This document shows positions 12,601 to 23,609 of a stretch of 64,000 bases of DNA, in pieces (position 1 is the first letter of the stretch; each line of letters opens with the position of its first letter). The stretch lies in NCBI RefSeq assembly GCF_020740795.1, contig NC_067282.1:131311132-131375131 (forward strand). The letters run 5' to 3'. The stretch is from Apus apus (taxonomy: Eukaryota; Chordata; Aves; Apodiformes; Apodidae). The position numbers and the translations under genes are program-made. The notes beneath the pieces are model-generated. The model had not been told where the DNA came from. It was given only the letters and a program-made list of their open reading frames with translations, and did not search any database.

Positions 12601-14780
12601 TTCTTAAAAAAAAAAGAAAAAAAAGTACAAGGTCATGGAAGTCAAGATGTGTTCAGAGCGGCTGTGAACAAGGGGCCAGATAAAGGTTTCAGTGCCCACG
12701 TAGCTATGGCGTCTCCTGGAACTTAAGAAATTGTCTCTCCAGAGTAGAAATGATCTTTTAATGGTTTGTTTAATGTTTCTGCTCAGTCACACAGTTATGC
12801 CATACTGCCATATAACCAATCTCCAAAAGTTTAAATGCAAATTTGACCCCAAAATTGCCATGTTGGCTGCAAGTTCCAAGATTTGCCTTAGTGTACTGGC
12901 CATGAAAGGCTGTTCAAACTAAGCCATGTGACTAACCCCTGAAACAAATGAACAGATGAAACACGTGCTCATATGACCCATCCCAGCAGTTCTGCTTACC
13001 TTGCTACATTTCAGCTGTGAACACCTCAGCATGGTTATGGACTAGATTAATTCAATCACTTTAAAAACTAATAAAATAGGTGCAAATTAAAGGGCAGACC
13101 TCAACTGAGGAAACTAAGCTAACTTCATGTAGGCTACCAAGCATTTTCCAAGAAGTATCAACTTTGGATTTGGTTTTAATCTGTGATTCAAAATGGAAAG
13201 TCTCTATTGCATATAATTAACATCCTCAGATATTTAACCTTGGAGAAGACTGTTTTTCCAGACTGCACCAATTAAGTTTCTCTCCAGTGCTGAAATTTGT
13301 ATCTAGGCTTGTCTTTCTGCCCACCAAACCAGGCAATGAACACTGCAGCCACTCCAGTTAATAATGCCATTAGTTAAATCCTTATTTAGAGGAATGAAAC
13401 CAAAAGAAACAGAGTGACCCAAACCATTAGACAAACAGCCAGGTCAGGCTCTTCAGATCAGGCACTATCAGTCTTTGGTCAGTTTGAGGCTGAGGGAGAG
13501 GGCTGTCCAAATACACAGAAGAATCTCAGTTTCTTTTGAGCACTCCCGCTAGTCTGGATGCCATTTAAATCAAACATCAAAATCATGCCCCTCACTTGTT
13601 TCCCATCCCCTGTGTGCCAGCTTGTTTCAGAGAGGGCCTTTCTGCTGTCCCTCATCCCTAAAATCCTGGTATTGTCTAGGTAGCAAGTGCTTCTGCAGTG
13701 TGTAAGGATGGTGACAGTAGCCCTGGTGCGGTCAGGCTGTCTGTGCTGGAGTGACAACTCCTGACCTGTGATGTTCAGTTTCTATTGAATCCAGTTGGGA
13801 TATATTGCATTTTGAAGACATTTTTGCAGTGTTCTCTCTCTTTGCATCAAACAGATCATCATGCCTCTCTTCCACTGCACTTTACAGCCCTTCGACGACT
13901 ATTTCTCTCACGACCAGATCAAGCACAGTTTTTTCACTCCAAAGCCCCTCAGCCATCAACTTCCATTACCTGTCAGGTCTCAGCGAGCCTAAAACCTTCA
14001 CCCATTGCCCTGGACTGCCTCCCTTCATCACATAGATCACTGAACCCTCCCTTCCCATTTTTCTCACCAGCCCATTGACTGCTCAGCGTGCTATCCAAAG
14101 CCTTTTTCGTGTTGTGTTTTATTAGCTAATATATCATGCTGTAGCAATAATATGCAGAGTAGCATTTCACTGCATAATTTCAAAACTGGATGCATTCATC
14201 TTTTCTCCAGTCACAGCTCAGAAAACTCCTCTGAATGGCTGATTAGTGAGTCAAGAAGTTTATTATAAGACAAACAACATACCAAGGTAGAAGCTATAAA
14301 CACAAAGCAAATTGCTTATGGCCATTGTTCTTCCTAGTACCAAGGGTAATACTAAAGCTGTGTTGATGGCCTTTTCCTGGCTCTCTCTTGGTCTCTGCAG
14401 GTTGTCATTCTCCCAAGATTTACCAGAGAGTAGAGATGAGTTCAAATTTCCTAGAACAGAGGTTTTCCCAGATCTGGATCTGAAGTTGGCTTATGTCACT
14501 GTGTAATTTTGTAATGTTATATTTTGACAGTCCTGGATAGACTGCTTCCCCAGGTTTTCTAAAAGTACTCAGCAGGAAACAAGTGAAGGGAGAGGACCAA
14601 AAAAAACCCCATAATATTTCAGCATGAACGTATTCTTTAATATCTGACTTTTGGTGTGTACAGGGCCAACAAATAAACCATGTAAAACCAGGAAAAAGGT
14701 CAGGAATAGATCATTAACAACATCAAACATTCACAAATTGTAACCTAGAGCTCAAAAGTAATGAAATTTACTTTCAAATT

Positions 14781-14833
14781 TAAAAAACCAAAACAAACAA
14801 AAAAAACAACAATAAACCAAAACCAAACAAACC
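14781..14833. repeat. A-rich (AAAC)n simple repeat
   Basis: About 50 bp made almost only of A with interspersed C (aaacaaac and accaaaac units). On the complementary strand this gives a short low-complexity frame rich in F and V that should not be taken as coding. Confidence 0.8.
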
Positions 14834-15293
14834 TTAAACATTTAAAGTTCATGTTTTTTAGCTTTTTCTGAAAACAAGGACTAGGCGCTGCCTTTTGTGT
14901 AGTGTTTGAGTGATGCAGGGACAAAGGGCTCCAGAGAAAACAATAAATATTTTGAGATATGTTAAAGTTACAGTTTTTAACCTGCAATCTGTGTGTCCAA
15001 AGAGTGTTTGAAGGGGTCTGCAGAGGGTAACTAAGAAAAGCAAACCTACTTTTTTCTGCGGTATTAAATGACTATACAGGAACTGACACTTCCACTGGAA
15101 GTTTTATTGTGCTGCAAATTGTAAAAGGTTGAAAAACATGTTTTTGGAAATTCTGGCTCGAGCTTTTAATTATTTAAGTGATATGAGGGCCCCAGTTCTA
15201 CTGAAGTTAACTGGGATTTATTCTAAATCCCACAGGTACTTTGGAGAGTTCAAACCAGAGTATCTGGATGAGTGGTGTGACATGCAAAGCTCT

Positions 15294-15328
15294 AATTTTA
15301 TTTTTTTATTTATTTTTTTTTTTTCTTC
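15294..15328. repeat. T-rich tract
   Basis: A run of T broken by single A, followed by 'cttccag'. It resembles a polypyrimidine tract with an AG, so it could act as a cryptic splice acceptor on the + strand. I see no convincing exon after it. Confidence 0.7.
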
Positions 15329-17291
15329 CAGGGGAGGTGTAAATCCCTGCATATAGAATTTAAGCTTATGCATAGCCAGCTAGCATTTTTTATTGCCTTC
15401 TGCAGATCCCTTCCTGATAGCCCGCAAGCCTTGGCATCTCCAATTATATAGGCTGCCTGAGCATTAAGTGACTTGTTCCTGTCCTTCAGCTAATATTCCT
15501 GGAAGGGATTTCAGTGATCTTCTTTGGCTTGGGAGTAAGTTAGTTAAACTGTCAAGGAAATGATGAATGGAATCTGCACCCATGTGTTACCACAAAGATG
15601 CCTTGCAGACATTTCCTCAGATTTTAAGGCATCTGGCTAGGACTTTCTTACGTCACCAAATACAATAGAAGAATAGTAATGATTAGCAGTTGTATAACAG
15701 TATATTTCTCCAAGGCCTCTTTGCTTGGATGTTTATAAAGCTCTGCTGGAATAAAAACAATAATCCACAGATGGGAAAACTAGGGAAGAGGTGAAGCTGA
15801 AGTTCCTTGTTTAAGCCACAAATCCATCTCAAGTCAGAGCCCAAAACACAATTCAGATTCTGTACTCAGATCAAAACTTTACAACAAAGGCATCTTTTTT
15901 CATAAATTAGGAAAAGGTATTTTAGTTTCAGAGCCCCAAAGGTATCTTGGCAATAGCATTGAAAAAACGACCCTCAGATCCTCTGAAAGCTATCCTGCAC
16001 TTAATAAACTGTAGGTATTAATTTTCCCATGTGTCCTTCTCATATTCAAAGTTGCTAAATACCAGAAGATGAGCAAATGAAAAAATTAGGCTCATCTTTA
16101 AAAAACAAACTTGGCCAAAAGGAAAGCAAGCAATTCCTGAATACGAATTATTTCTTGGCATTCCTTTTCAGCTCCTATGGCTAAGATCAAATCACTCCTT
16201 TCAAGGAAACATCCACAGGAAGGGCAAGGTTGCTCACGCTCTGAGTCAGGGTCTGTCACTGGGTTGCTGCTGGCTGGCTGCCCAAAACCTGCCTCCCTGC
16301 TCCTCCTGCTCCTAGGTGGGGCAGGAGGAGGCCCTGTGTTACTCATGGCACGGGATGATGGAGCCTAGACTTTGTCTTGCAGAAAAATATCTTTGCTCCG
16401 GCCTCTGGGGCGTGCCTTTCCCACCCCATGGAATTCCAGCTCTCAGTTCTCAGTGATGGCTCCCTGCAAGTTGGGGAAAAACAGCTAATATTGGAGCTTC
16501 CCAGACCCTATCAGGGGTTAAAAACAGAAAACATTTGGGGAAAAGATTTGTGCTGATGGTGCGTGTTAGGAGCCAAAGGTCTGGAAATTATTTGTGGTCT
16601 CAAAAGAGTGGACATCAGGTAGGACACATAATGCTGAACTTTGAGTGTGTTATTTTTAAATTCTTAGGACTGGCTTGGAATTGTAATAATTAGCAATATA
16701 ATTTAAACATAAGGCATGTTTTCTTCATATTCTGCATGTCAGTTCTCTCCTTCTAGCCTAATCTGGTATTCACGTGAGGGGAATCATTGTACAGATTACC
16801 CATCCATAAGGGAAACTCAGCCATCACAGTGATACCTTCCCCACCCGCTTCCAGCTCCCAGCCCCAGCCCTGGAGCAAGACGCTGGCAGGAACTTCCCTG
16901 CTTACACAGTCTTGCTGACACAGAAATCAAGTTCAAGCTGAGACCAACTCCCAGGAACTCTCACGCTGCTGTCTCATATCATCAGCCTTTGCTCTTTCCT
17001 CCTCACTTTTAGCCATAGGTTTTCCATCATGGTTGCCTGTTACGGAAGAGTCTGGGAAGATGCAACTTGGACACTGTCTCTCTCCAGGTTCCTTCCTGTA
17101 TTGCTGTGGCAACCTTTTTAATTCAGCATTTGATTCCATCAGGGATTTTTCACCCCCTTCTCTTTCTACTTAACAGCTCTATTCTGAGAGTCTCTTGGCA
17201 GAAGCAGTGGATCTGCAGGGATTATCTCAGTATATTGAGCACGGCTGAGGGACCAGCCTTCCTCCAGCTCATGTCTGCCATCTTGTCTCTT

Positions 17292-17310
17292 TGCTGCTGC
17301 TGCTGCTGCT
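17292..17310. repeat. (TGC)6 trinucleotide microsatellite
   Basis: Six perfect TGC (equivalently CTG/GCA) units, followed by 'tttccag'. Short but perfect, and potentially length-polymorphic. Confidence 0.85.
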
Positions 17311-18785
17311 TTCCAGGTGTATTGTTACTCCAGTGCTTGTTACACTGAAGCATCTCACTCCCCAGCCAAATTTTTAGCCTCATTGGCTCATCCTCTCCCT
17401 GATGGAGTCTGTGTAGCCCTTAGGTTTGAGTTCCAAAATTGCTGCTCACATATCTTCTTTCCTGATGAGCCATGGTTGGGAACATGGCCACATTCCCCCC
17501 ACCTCAGCCATTGTGATCTGGGCACCTTCATATTCCCTTGGAGTAATTTTAACCACAAACATCTACCAAAAGGTAACTTAGGACAGGGTTATTTACATTG
17601 CAAGCCTTCTTCAGATCTCCTGTCAGGATAGTTATTTGATGGGGCACGCACACTGGCTTTTTGCACATTGTGACTGTAAAAGCTTTTCAATACAGGAGCT
17701 TTTTGTTTGCAGATGGCTGGACAGTATTTGGCACATGCTAAGTGAAGTTAGCGGCCACTTCTGTGATGTGTTGCAATGTTACCCAGTAAACAAGGCTTGA
17801 TGCTTTTCCTTTTTTCTGTGTAGGCTCCACTGCCATGTCTCTCCATGCCATCTTCCCAAATGATTACTGCTGCTGCACTGCACCCCTTTTCCTTGAGGAA
17901 CAGGCAGCTCCATTAATGCAGCTGTCTCACCGTATGCTGTTATCAGCTTGACTCATCACAGCAGGACCTCTAAAGCCTTCCTGGAATTTCTGGCAGATAT
18001 GATCTCTTCTTAGATATAATACATTACCTTTTAATAAATTCGTATGTGCCTAACTTTTAAGTACCCAGGAAAATGTAATCTTTAAATTGATGGTATCCTT
18101 TTGAAAGAATTTAACCAAAGATATGTCTTATGTAAATTGCACAGTGTATTATAGTTATATCTACCTTGAAAAGACTGAACAGTCTGCCTTCAGCTTAGAG
18201 GAGATTTACGTTTTTTTAAAGGTACAGCATAGAGAAAACAGTTCCAACATTCCCTTTCTTTCCTTCATATACCATAAAGGGTGTTTGGGTTCACATCTCT
18301 CTGGGCTATTTTGCGGCTACATAGTTAAAAAATGTAATTTTGGAGTTATGCACTGTAAATTCACTTAGCCATTCTTACTGTTACACCAACAGCACTTGCC
18401 ATTTAAGGGCCATAAAAATGCCCTCAGTCACAGTGTGGGACTCACATGAGTCCTGCTCTTGGCACTGTTTGGCCCTGAGCATGTTACGGGTTGCAGGAAA
18501 TTCATAACAAATCCCAGTCCGTGTATCCATGTAAATTTGTCAACCAGTAACTGGTGTAATGGTGTTTGAGAAACATACCATTCGTTAGCTCTGTTTAGTT
18601 TGCTGGAGCCTATGAAGGAGTTTAATTTTTCATAACCTTCATTAAAAGGGACCACAGGGAGGAGAAATCATGAGTAAGCAGAGCCATAAATACGTTACAG
18701 ATGTCTGGAGTTTTCTTTGGGGACCCGAGTCAGAAATCCTTTAGCCAGAGCTGTCTGACACTCACACTAGTTTTCTGTGTCGTAG

Positions 18786-18820
18786 CTGTTACACGGAGGG
18801 ATTTCTCTGTTACACGGAGG
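18786..18820. repeat. Two-copy 21-bp tandem duplication
   Basis: The 14-mer ctgttacacggagg occurs at 18786-18799 and again at 18807-18820, a 21-bp period. Just downstream, acaaagggtac also occurs twice around 18829-18865. The pattern suggests local slippage or small tandem duplication. No function is evident. Confidence 0.75.
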
Positions 18821-21800
18821 TTAGGGCACAAAGGGTACACACACAAGGCAGATACAAAGGGTACCTGATTGTACCAGCAGACTTTACCAGTACCAGATGA
18901 AAACAGATGCTTTCTCTCAACAGCTCTGAAAATTAATGCCGGTCTGGAGGATTCCTGTGTCTACACAAATTAGGAAGATAGAAACATATACATTTACTCA
19001 GCACAAAGCACGATGCTCTGCTTACTGCCCAGGAATTTTCACTGTACTGAGTGAAAAATTTTTCCTTGACATCCCAGATGATGCCTGAATTAGCCTGCCA
19101 TGCAATAAAACATATCATTGTGTGTTTGGGCTCTGAAACTACTGCCAAACCTTGAAGGCCAATGTGATAATTGTATACCAGCTTAGCTCTCAGATGACTA
19201 GGCCTCTCAAGTCTCACACATTGAACTTGCAGAACAGGCCACTATTTCACATCCCTCAGCCCCTCGGCTTCTCTGTCACACATTTACACCATAAGTCCCT
19301 GGCCTCTTCTTCTCTGGGGCTATGCCAGGCATAGGTGTTTGTCTTCATACACGATCCCCCAGCAGGCTGTACCTAGTCCAAGGGGCCATGAATCAGGGGA
19401 ATGGCTGAGGCAATGAACTGCAGGACATCTACCAAGGCTTCACAGGGACAACAGCCCTGCTCTGCAGCATGCTTTTTGGTTGTAGTCTATCAGTGCAGGC
19501 ATCTCCCAGGGGCTGATCAATAGCAGCACTATTTCACCTACTTGGAAAGCAATTACTGACCGTGAGAAAAACAAATTTGCTCAGGTATGAAAACTGCCCA
19601 CTCTGTCACTGGAGGCCCTTAGTACCACGCACAAGATTATGGTCTTCTGAGAAATCTTCATGCTCCATTCTTTTTCACGGGCCAGGTGCCAGGTTTGTCC
19701 TGAGTATGATGATTTTTCAAAGCAACATTTGGTTTTTCAGGTTTTTTTCAAGGTTATTATTCCTTTGAAGTTTCCAAACACTTAAGGCTAGAAGAGAGAA
19801 AAACATGTCTCATTTATCCCAAAATTATTTAGATCCTTATTTTCATCGTGAGTGTCATTGGTATGGCTTGTGAAAGATGAAATATTCACACAGTACTAGG
19901 CATAAATAGATGTATGACTTTGCCAAATTTTCCCCAAAACTTTGGTGTGAAACAGGGATGGGAACATTGTTTTAAGAAGAGTGCCTTGGGATGAAAGGAA
20001 AAAGAAAAACAAAAAAAGCTATCAGAAATAGTTTCACAGCAGGACAGAACTGGCAAATAACAAATAGGATCATCTTCATAATCCTCACTCTGTTAAGAAA
20101 CAAAACTTTGTCTAAACCAAGTTGCCTTATAGTCAGCCTGCCTCTCTATGTTATCCAAGTAACAAGGCCCAATTCTTGTTTCCTTGAATTTTACAGCCTA
20201 CAGCAACTATTCTTGTTTGTCCGAAGTGCCTCCCAGCCTGTGTAAGGGAAGCTGAGATGGATAAGACTCCCCAGCTCTTATAGTTAGAGGCATCCAAGAA
20301 GGTATTGATCAGTCAGGAAAGACTTGGGGAGTGTTTGTCAGAAATCATCTATTAGTTAATCTGAATATGTGTGTTTCAATGTAACTGCTGTGAGTGCTCT
20401 TAAGAGGTGACAGGCCTAAAATCAGAGAACTCCAAAGAGAACAAGAAGCCCAAGAGTGGGTATTCAGGGCACAGTTAAACCATCCTCACTCCACAGACCC
20501 CATAAGCAAAACAGGGCATTGGCCCCTTGATGCCCCTCCCAGTGATGTGAGCCAGCCTGCTTGCTTGGCAGGGAAATGAAAGGAGGTAGAGGTGAGATGG
20601 AATTAACTGCACCCCTAGAGGCAGATGATACACAGAGTCAAAAAGACCCTGGCTGACATTCCTGCTCTGAAGAAAAGGAGCATGGAGTTTTAATCTGCCT
20701 TCCTCTTGGCCTTCCCTGAGGAAAGGGGATGCTCACTCCAGTATTCACATATTATACATTTCACTAGACTGTAGTAGAAGAAATTTGTTGACATTTCTAA
20801 AATATTCACAGGACCATCTGGAAAACCATTTCCCATCTGAATGTAGGCAAGAGCCTTTTTTGAATTGGGAGATCTTCACAGCATGTCAGAGATGCCTGGA
20901 TCAGCTGTATTTTCTAAGTACAAAGGGCTTATCATTACTTTACAAGCAATGCTTGCACAGCACAGATAAACAAAATTATTATCTTATAGCAGCCCCTGAC
21001 TCTTTGTTTCTCTCTTTGGTTGAAAGACCAGCTAATTAGTTGAGAAAACTTTATATGCTACAATACCTAAAAAAAAAGTCAGTCTTATTCAAGACCTTCT
21101 GTTTTTCACCTTCCTTAGTATTATGATCTTTATAACCCTGCCATCTGGAAGCCCAGCTTGTAGAAAACAAATGAAAAGTGACCAAGAACAAAAGATCATT
21201 CCATCCTTTTATGTAGGCATGACACAAACTGAGCGACATGAAAAAGCAAACAAACAGCAGAAGTCACGGACAGGTCAGAAAACCAGAGTTTAGACGTTAC
21301 TTGCTAGTGCTTGAAATAATAAAAATTGGCCTAAATCTATTTAGTGTGTGTTTACTGCTGTCCTGCTTGGCACACTGTTCACCTCTACTTACTGACCAGA
21401 CCCTTGAAAGCAGCTCAGAGCTGTGACTTTACAGCAATGAGGAATAGATTCAGTATTGATCAGTTATTGTGAGGGGGCTGTGCTTACATTACTTACACCT
21501 CCAGTGCTTATATTTCAATAGAAAGCTTTAGTGCACAAATAAAATTATGTCTTTGTGTTAGAAATTTCTACCATGTCACATAACAGATTGACTTACAGCT
21601 GAGTTCTTTAGAAAAATATACGTAATTTACGCAAAACTCTTTTGCTGGGTTTTGACCACCTATGCTTAATACTAATTTTTCCCCTTCCATTTAGCATAAC
21701 AGGTCTTTTTCTGCTTTTACACTCCTCTTATTCTCTCTTGAGGAACTATGCTGGTGATCTGTCTGACATAAAAGATATAATAATAAAAAAAAGGTACATC

Positions 21801-22242
21801 AATAATCAGATTTCAAGGAAATTCACTTATGGAGCAGACTACCAGGCTAATGTAGGTACTTAAAAAAAAAACAAACAGAGCCATTCTCTCCAAAGCTATT
21901 ACTTTTTCTCTTCCTCTGCTTCCTCTAATAATAATTAAAATCCGTCATGTCCAGGACATCGGAATATTCATCATTCTGTTCACTGGAGGGTTGTGCTTCA
22001 GGCTATAAGGAGCAGTGGGGTAAATATTTAAATCAGTGTTCATTTTTAGTTGTATAGAAAATTACAGACCAGATCCTTGCTTAGTATAAAATCACTATAG
22101 GTCTTTTTGAAGCAATGCTGAGAATATGGCTCTGGACCCAAAATTAAAATTACCCTTCTCAAGTCTTTACAATTATGTGAGTGAACATTTTCAGAAGTTC
22201 TGTGGTTGTATTTTCATGTATGAGCATGACATTTGCTCTTGG

Positions 22243-22268
22243 AAAAAAAAAAATAATAATAAAAAAAA
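22243..22268. repeat. A-rich (AAT)n tract
   Basis: A low-complexity stretch of A with three or four AAT units, about 110 bp upstream of the candidate exon at 22380. It falls inside the open frame that leads into that exon and gives a lysine/isoleucine-rich stretch. This argues that the frame upstream of the splice acceptor is not coding. Confidence 0.75.
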
Positions 22269-22379
22269 TTGTAGATCTGAGCTCTCTCGTGGATAAAGTG
22301 CTACTTGCCTTTAACCACCAGCAGATGGTCTCAGAAAGAGAGTTCCCTCCTACCAAGACTCTGCTCTTCCTTCTTCTAG

Positions 22380-22500
22380 GAGAGCCTCAGAGGCCCTGTG
22401 TACTCTGTCAGATGAAGTGCTACCTCCATGCAACAGGGGTTTACTGTCTTTACTGCAAAGGGACCCAAGGTGGGGATTTAGATAACCACCAGGACAAAAT
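22380..22500 (+). CDS. Candidate internal exon, Cys-rich, unknown protein
   Basis: I do not recognise this. It is a 121-bp segment bounded by a strong acceptor (pyrimidine tract ending ccttcttctag) and a strong donor (AT|gtaagt at 22501). Only one of the three + frames is open across it. That frame enters in phase 1 and leaves in phase 2. The encoded peptide has five cysteines spaced C-x2-C-x3-C-x8-C-x2-C (core CVLCQMKC ... VYCLYCKG), which is suggestive of a small zinc-binding fold. An acidic end follows (GGDLDNHQDK). The next candidate exon on the same strand, 23375, needs exactly phase 2. What is seen: splice signals, open frame, Cys spacing. What is inferred: that it is an exon. It could also be a noncoding exon or chance, since a - strand frame (22350-22700) overlaps it. 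Confidence 0.27.
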
Positions 22501-23374
22501 GTAAGTAGCGAAAAACCCCCTTCCAACAGCTCTGTGCAGCTCACCAATCCTTCCCACTTACAAAATGATGTGGCTTCGTGGAGCCACAAAAAGGGAAATG
22601 GCTGGGCCAGAATGGGCTGGCTATTCAGCAACTGAGTTGCAGTTTGAAATAACTGCTCTAAAATACTTCCCTTGTACAGGAAAGAGTACATTGTGCTCAT
22701 CTTACTTCCCAGGGAGGTAAATTAGCTTGCCCTGGCCTCAGGTCAGACCCAACCTTACAATATCACTGTTCATAGCTGTTCTATAGGCTCTTGGATATCT
22801 CTCTGCTGTGCTTCAGCCATTCCCATGAGCACATCCATCCCCTAGTCCTCAGCTAGCCTGGGGGAGGCCTTCTCTCTTATATCAGGATGCTGGAAAACGT
22901 ACTCTTCTTATGCAGCCTTACAACAAAGTGTTGGCTGTGCAGGAAACAACCTGTGCCACTGTTTCTTCAGTGGCACCTCTGTGCAGTCGAGCAGAGCTTT
23001 GCTGGGCAGTGGCCTTCAGAGCTGTAAATCTGGCTGTAGAGTTTCTCTGATGATGGAGCAGCCCAATGCTGTCTACTGCTGAGAGCACATGACTTCACAG
23101 TCTGAAGCTTTGCTGTCAAACTCTGCTACTGACTTGCTGAGTGATATTTAAGCAGTCAAATGGTGTTTTCAAACACTTGATGAAGAGAAACCCGCATTTG
23201 TGGCCTGTTCTTAAAACTGGCCTGCTCAACTGGGTATAGCTCCCACCCATCCATAACACTATGATGAACCTCAAAGGAGTATGAAGGCATTATGTCATTT
23301 ATAGTCTCCAAGATCATCAGGTTTGCTCAAGTGAAAATTGCTGAAACAGATTTATGCTTCTTTATCCCTGGCAG

Positions 23375-23600
23375 CCCATTTGATAGCTACCAACAGAGCT
23401 CCCTACCGTCTCCAGGGCCAAGAAACATCAGCTCAGATGTGGATTATGTGATGGTAAAACCAGGCAGCTGTGTCAAGCCACCTGCCCAGCCTGCATGTGG
23501 CACTGGGAGAGACGCTCCCATTAGGAAACCTCCTTGTTGGTCACCTCTGGGAGCCTGCAGGTCAGCACCCTGTCCTGGCAGAGCTTCTCCTAGGTTGTGA
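23375..23600 (+). CDS. Candidate terminal exon, unknown protein
   Basis: I do not recognise this. A polypyrimidine tract and CAG (tttatccctggcag, AG at 23373-23374) precede a frame that stays open to TGA at 23598-23600. It enters in phase 2, which matches the phase left by the candidate exon ending at 22500; the joined codon would be ATC (Ile). The peptide starts PFDSYQQSSLPSPGP, contains DVDYVMVKPG and becomes rich in Pro, Cys and Arg near its end. Alternative donors inside it (CAG|gtcagc at 23561, ATG|gtaaaa at 23456) mean it may not be terminal. The presumed intron 22501-23374 is 874 bp with GT...AG ends. No upstream exon with the required phase was identified. Phase agreement alone would occur by chance one time in three. 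Confidence 0.22.
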
Positions 23601-23609
23601 CGTCACGTG
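23598..23609. promoter_or_regulatory. Overlapping CRE and E-box (TGACGTCACGTG)
   Basis: A perfect palindromic cAMP-response element, TGACGTCA (23598-23605), overlaps a perfect CACGTG E-box (23604-23609). CREB/ATF proteins bind the first and bHLH-zip proteins (USF, MYC/MAX, MITF/TFEB types) the second. The two CpGs are notable in AT-rich surroundings, where CpG usually decays. The site sits on the stop codon of the candidate exon, so one of the two readings may be coincidental. It lies about 7 kb upstream of the CpG island. Confidence 0.4.

Larger units (their letters stand above)
4242..22379. other. Long gene-free stretch, intergenic or intronic
   Basis: About 18 kb of AT-rich sequence with no exon I can defend. 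It contains A-rich tracts (6635-6677, 14781-14833), a T-rich tract (15294-15328), a (TGC)n microsatellite (17292-17310), a GC-rich patch (about 5865-6030) and a small tandem duplication (18786-18820). Open frames up to about 100 codons occur on both strands, often overlapping. They show no recognisable domain. No LTR element, tRNA or rRNA was recognised. Confidence 0.55.

Noticed and set aside
16098..16368. Overlapping + and - frames with a Leu-rich or a CPSCGC stretch
   Set aside because: Both strands are open together. A possible acceptor (ccttttcag) exists at about 16170, but no clear donor or conserved domain was found.
22350..22700. 116-codon - strand frame overlapping the candidate exon
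   Set aside because: No motif, and no matching splice sites on that strand. The + strand exon reading has better support, though weak.
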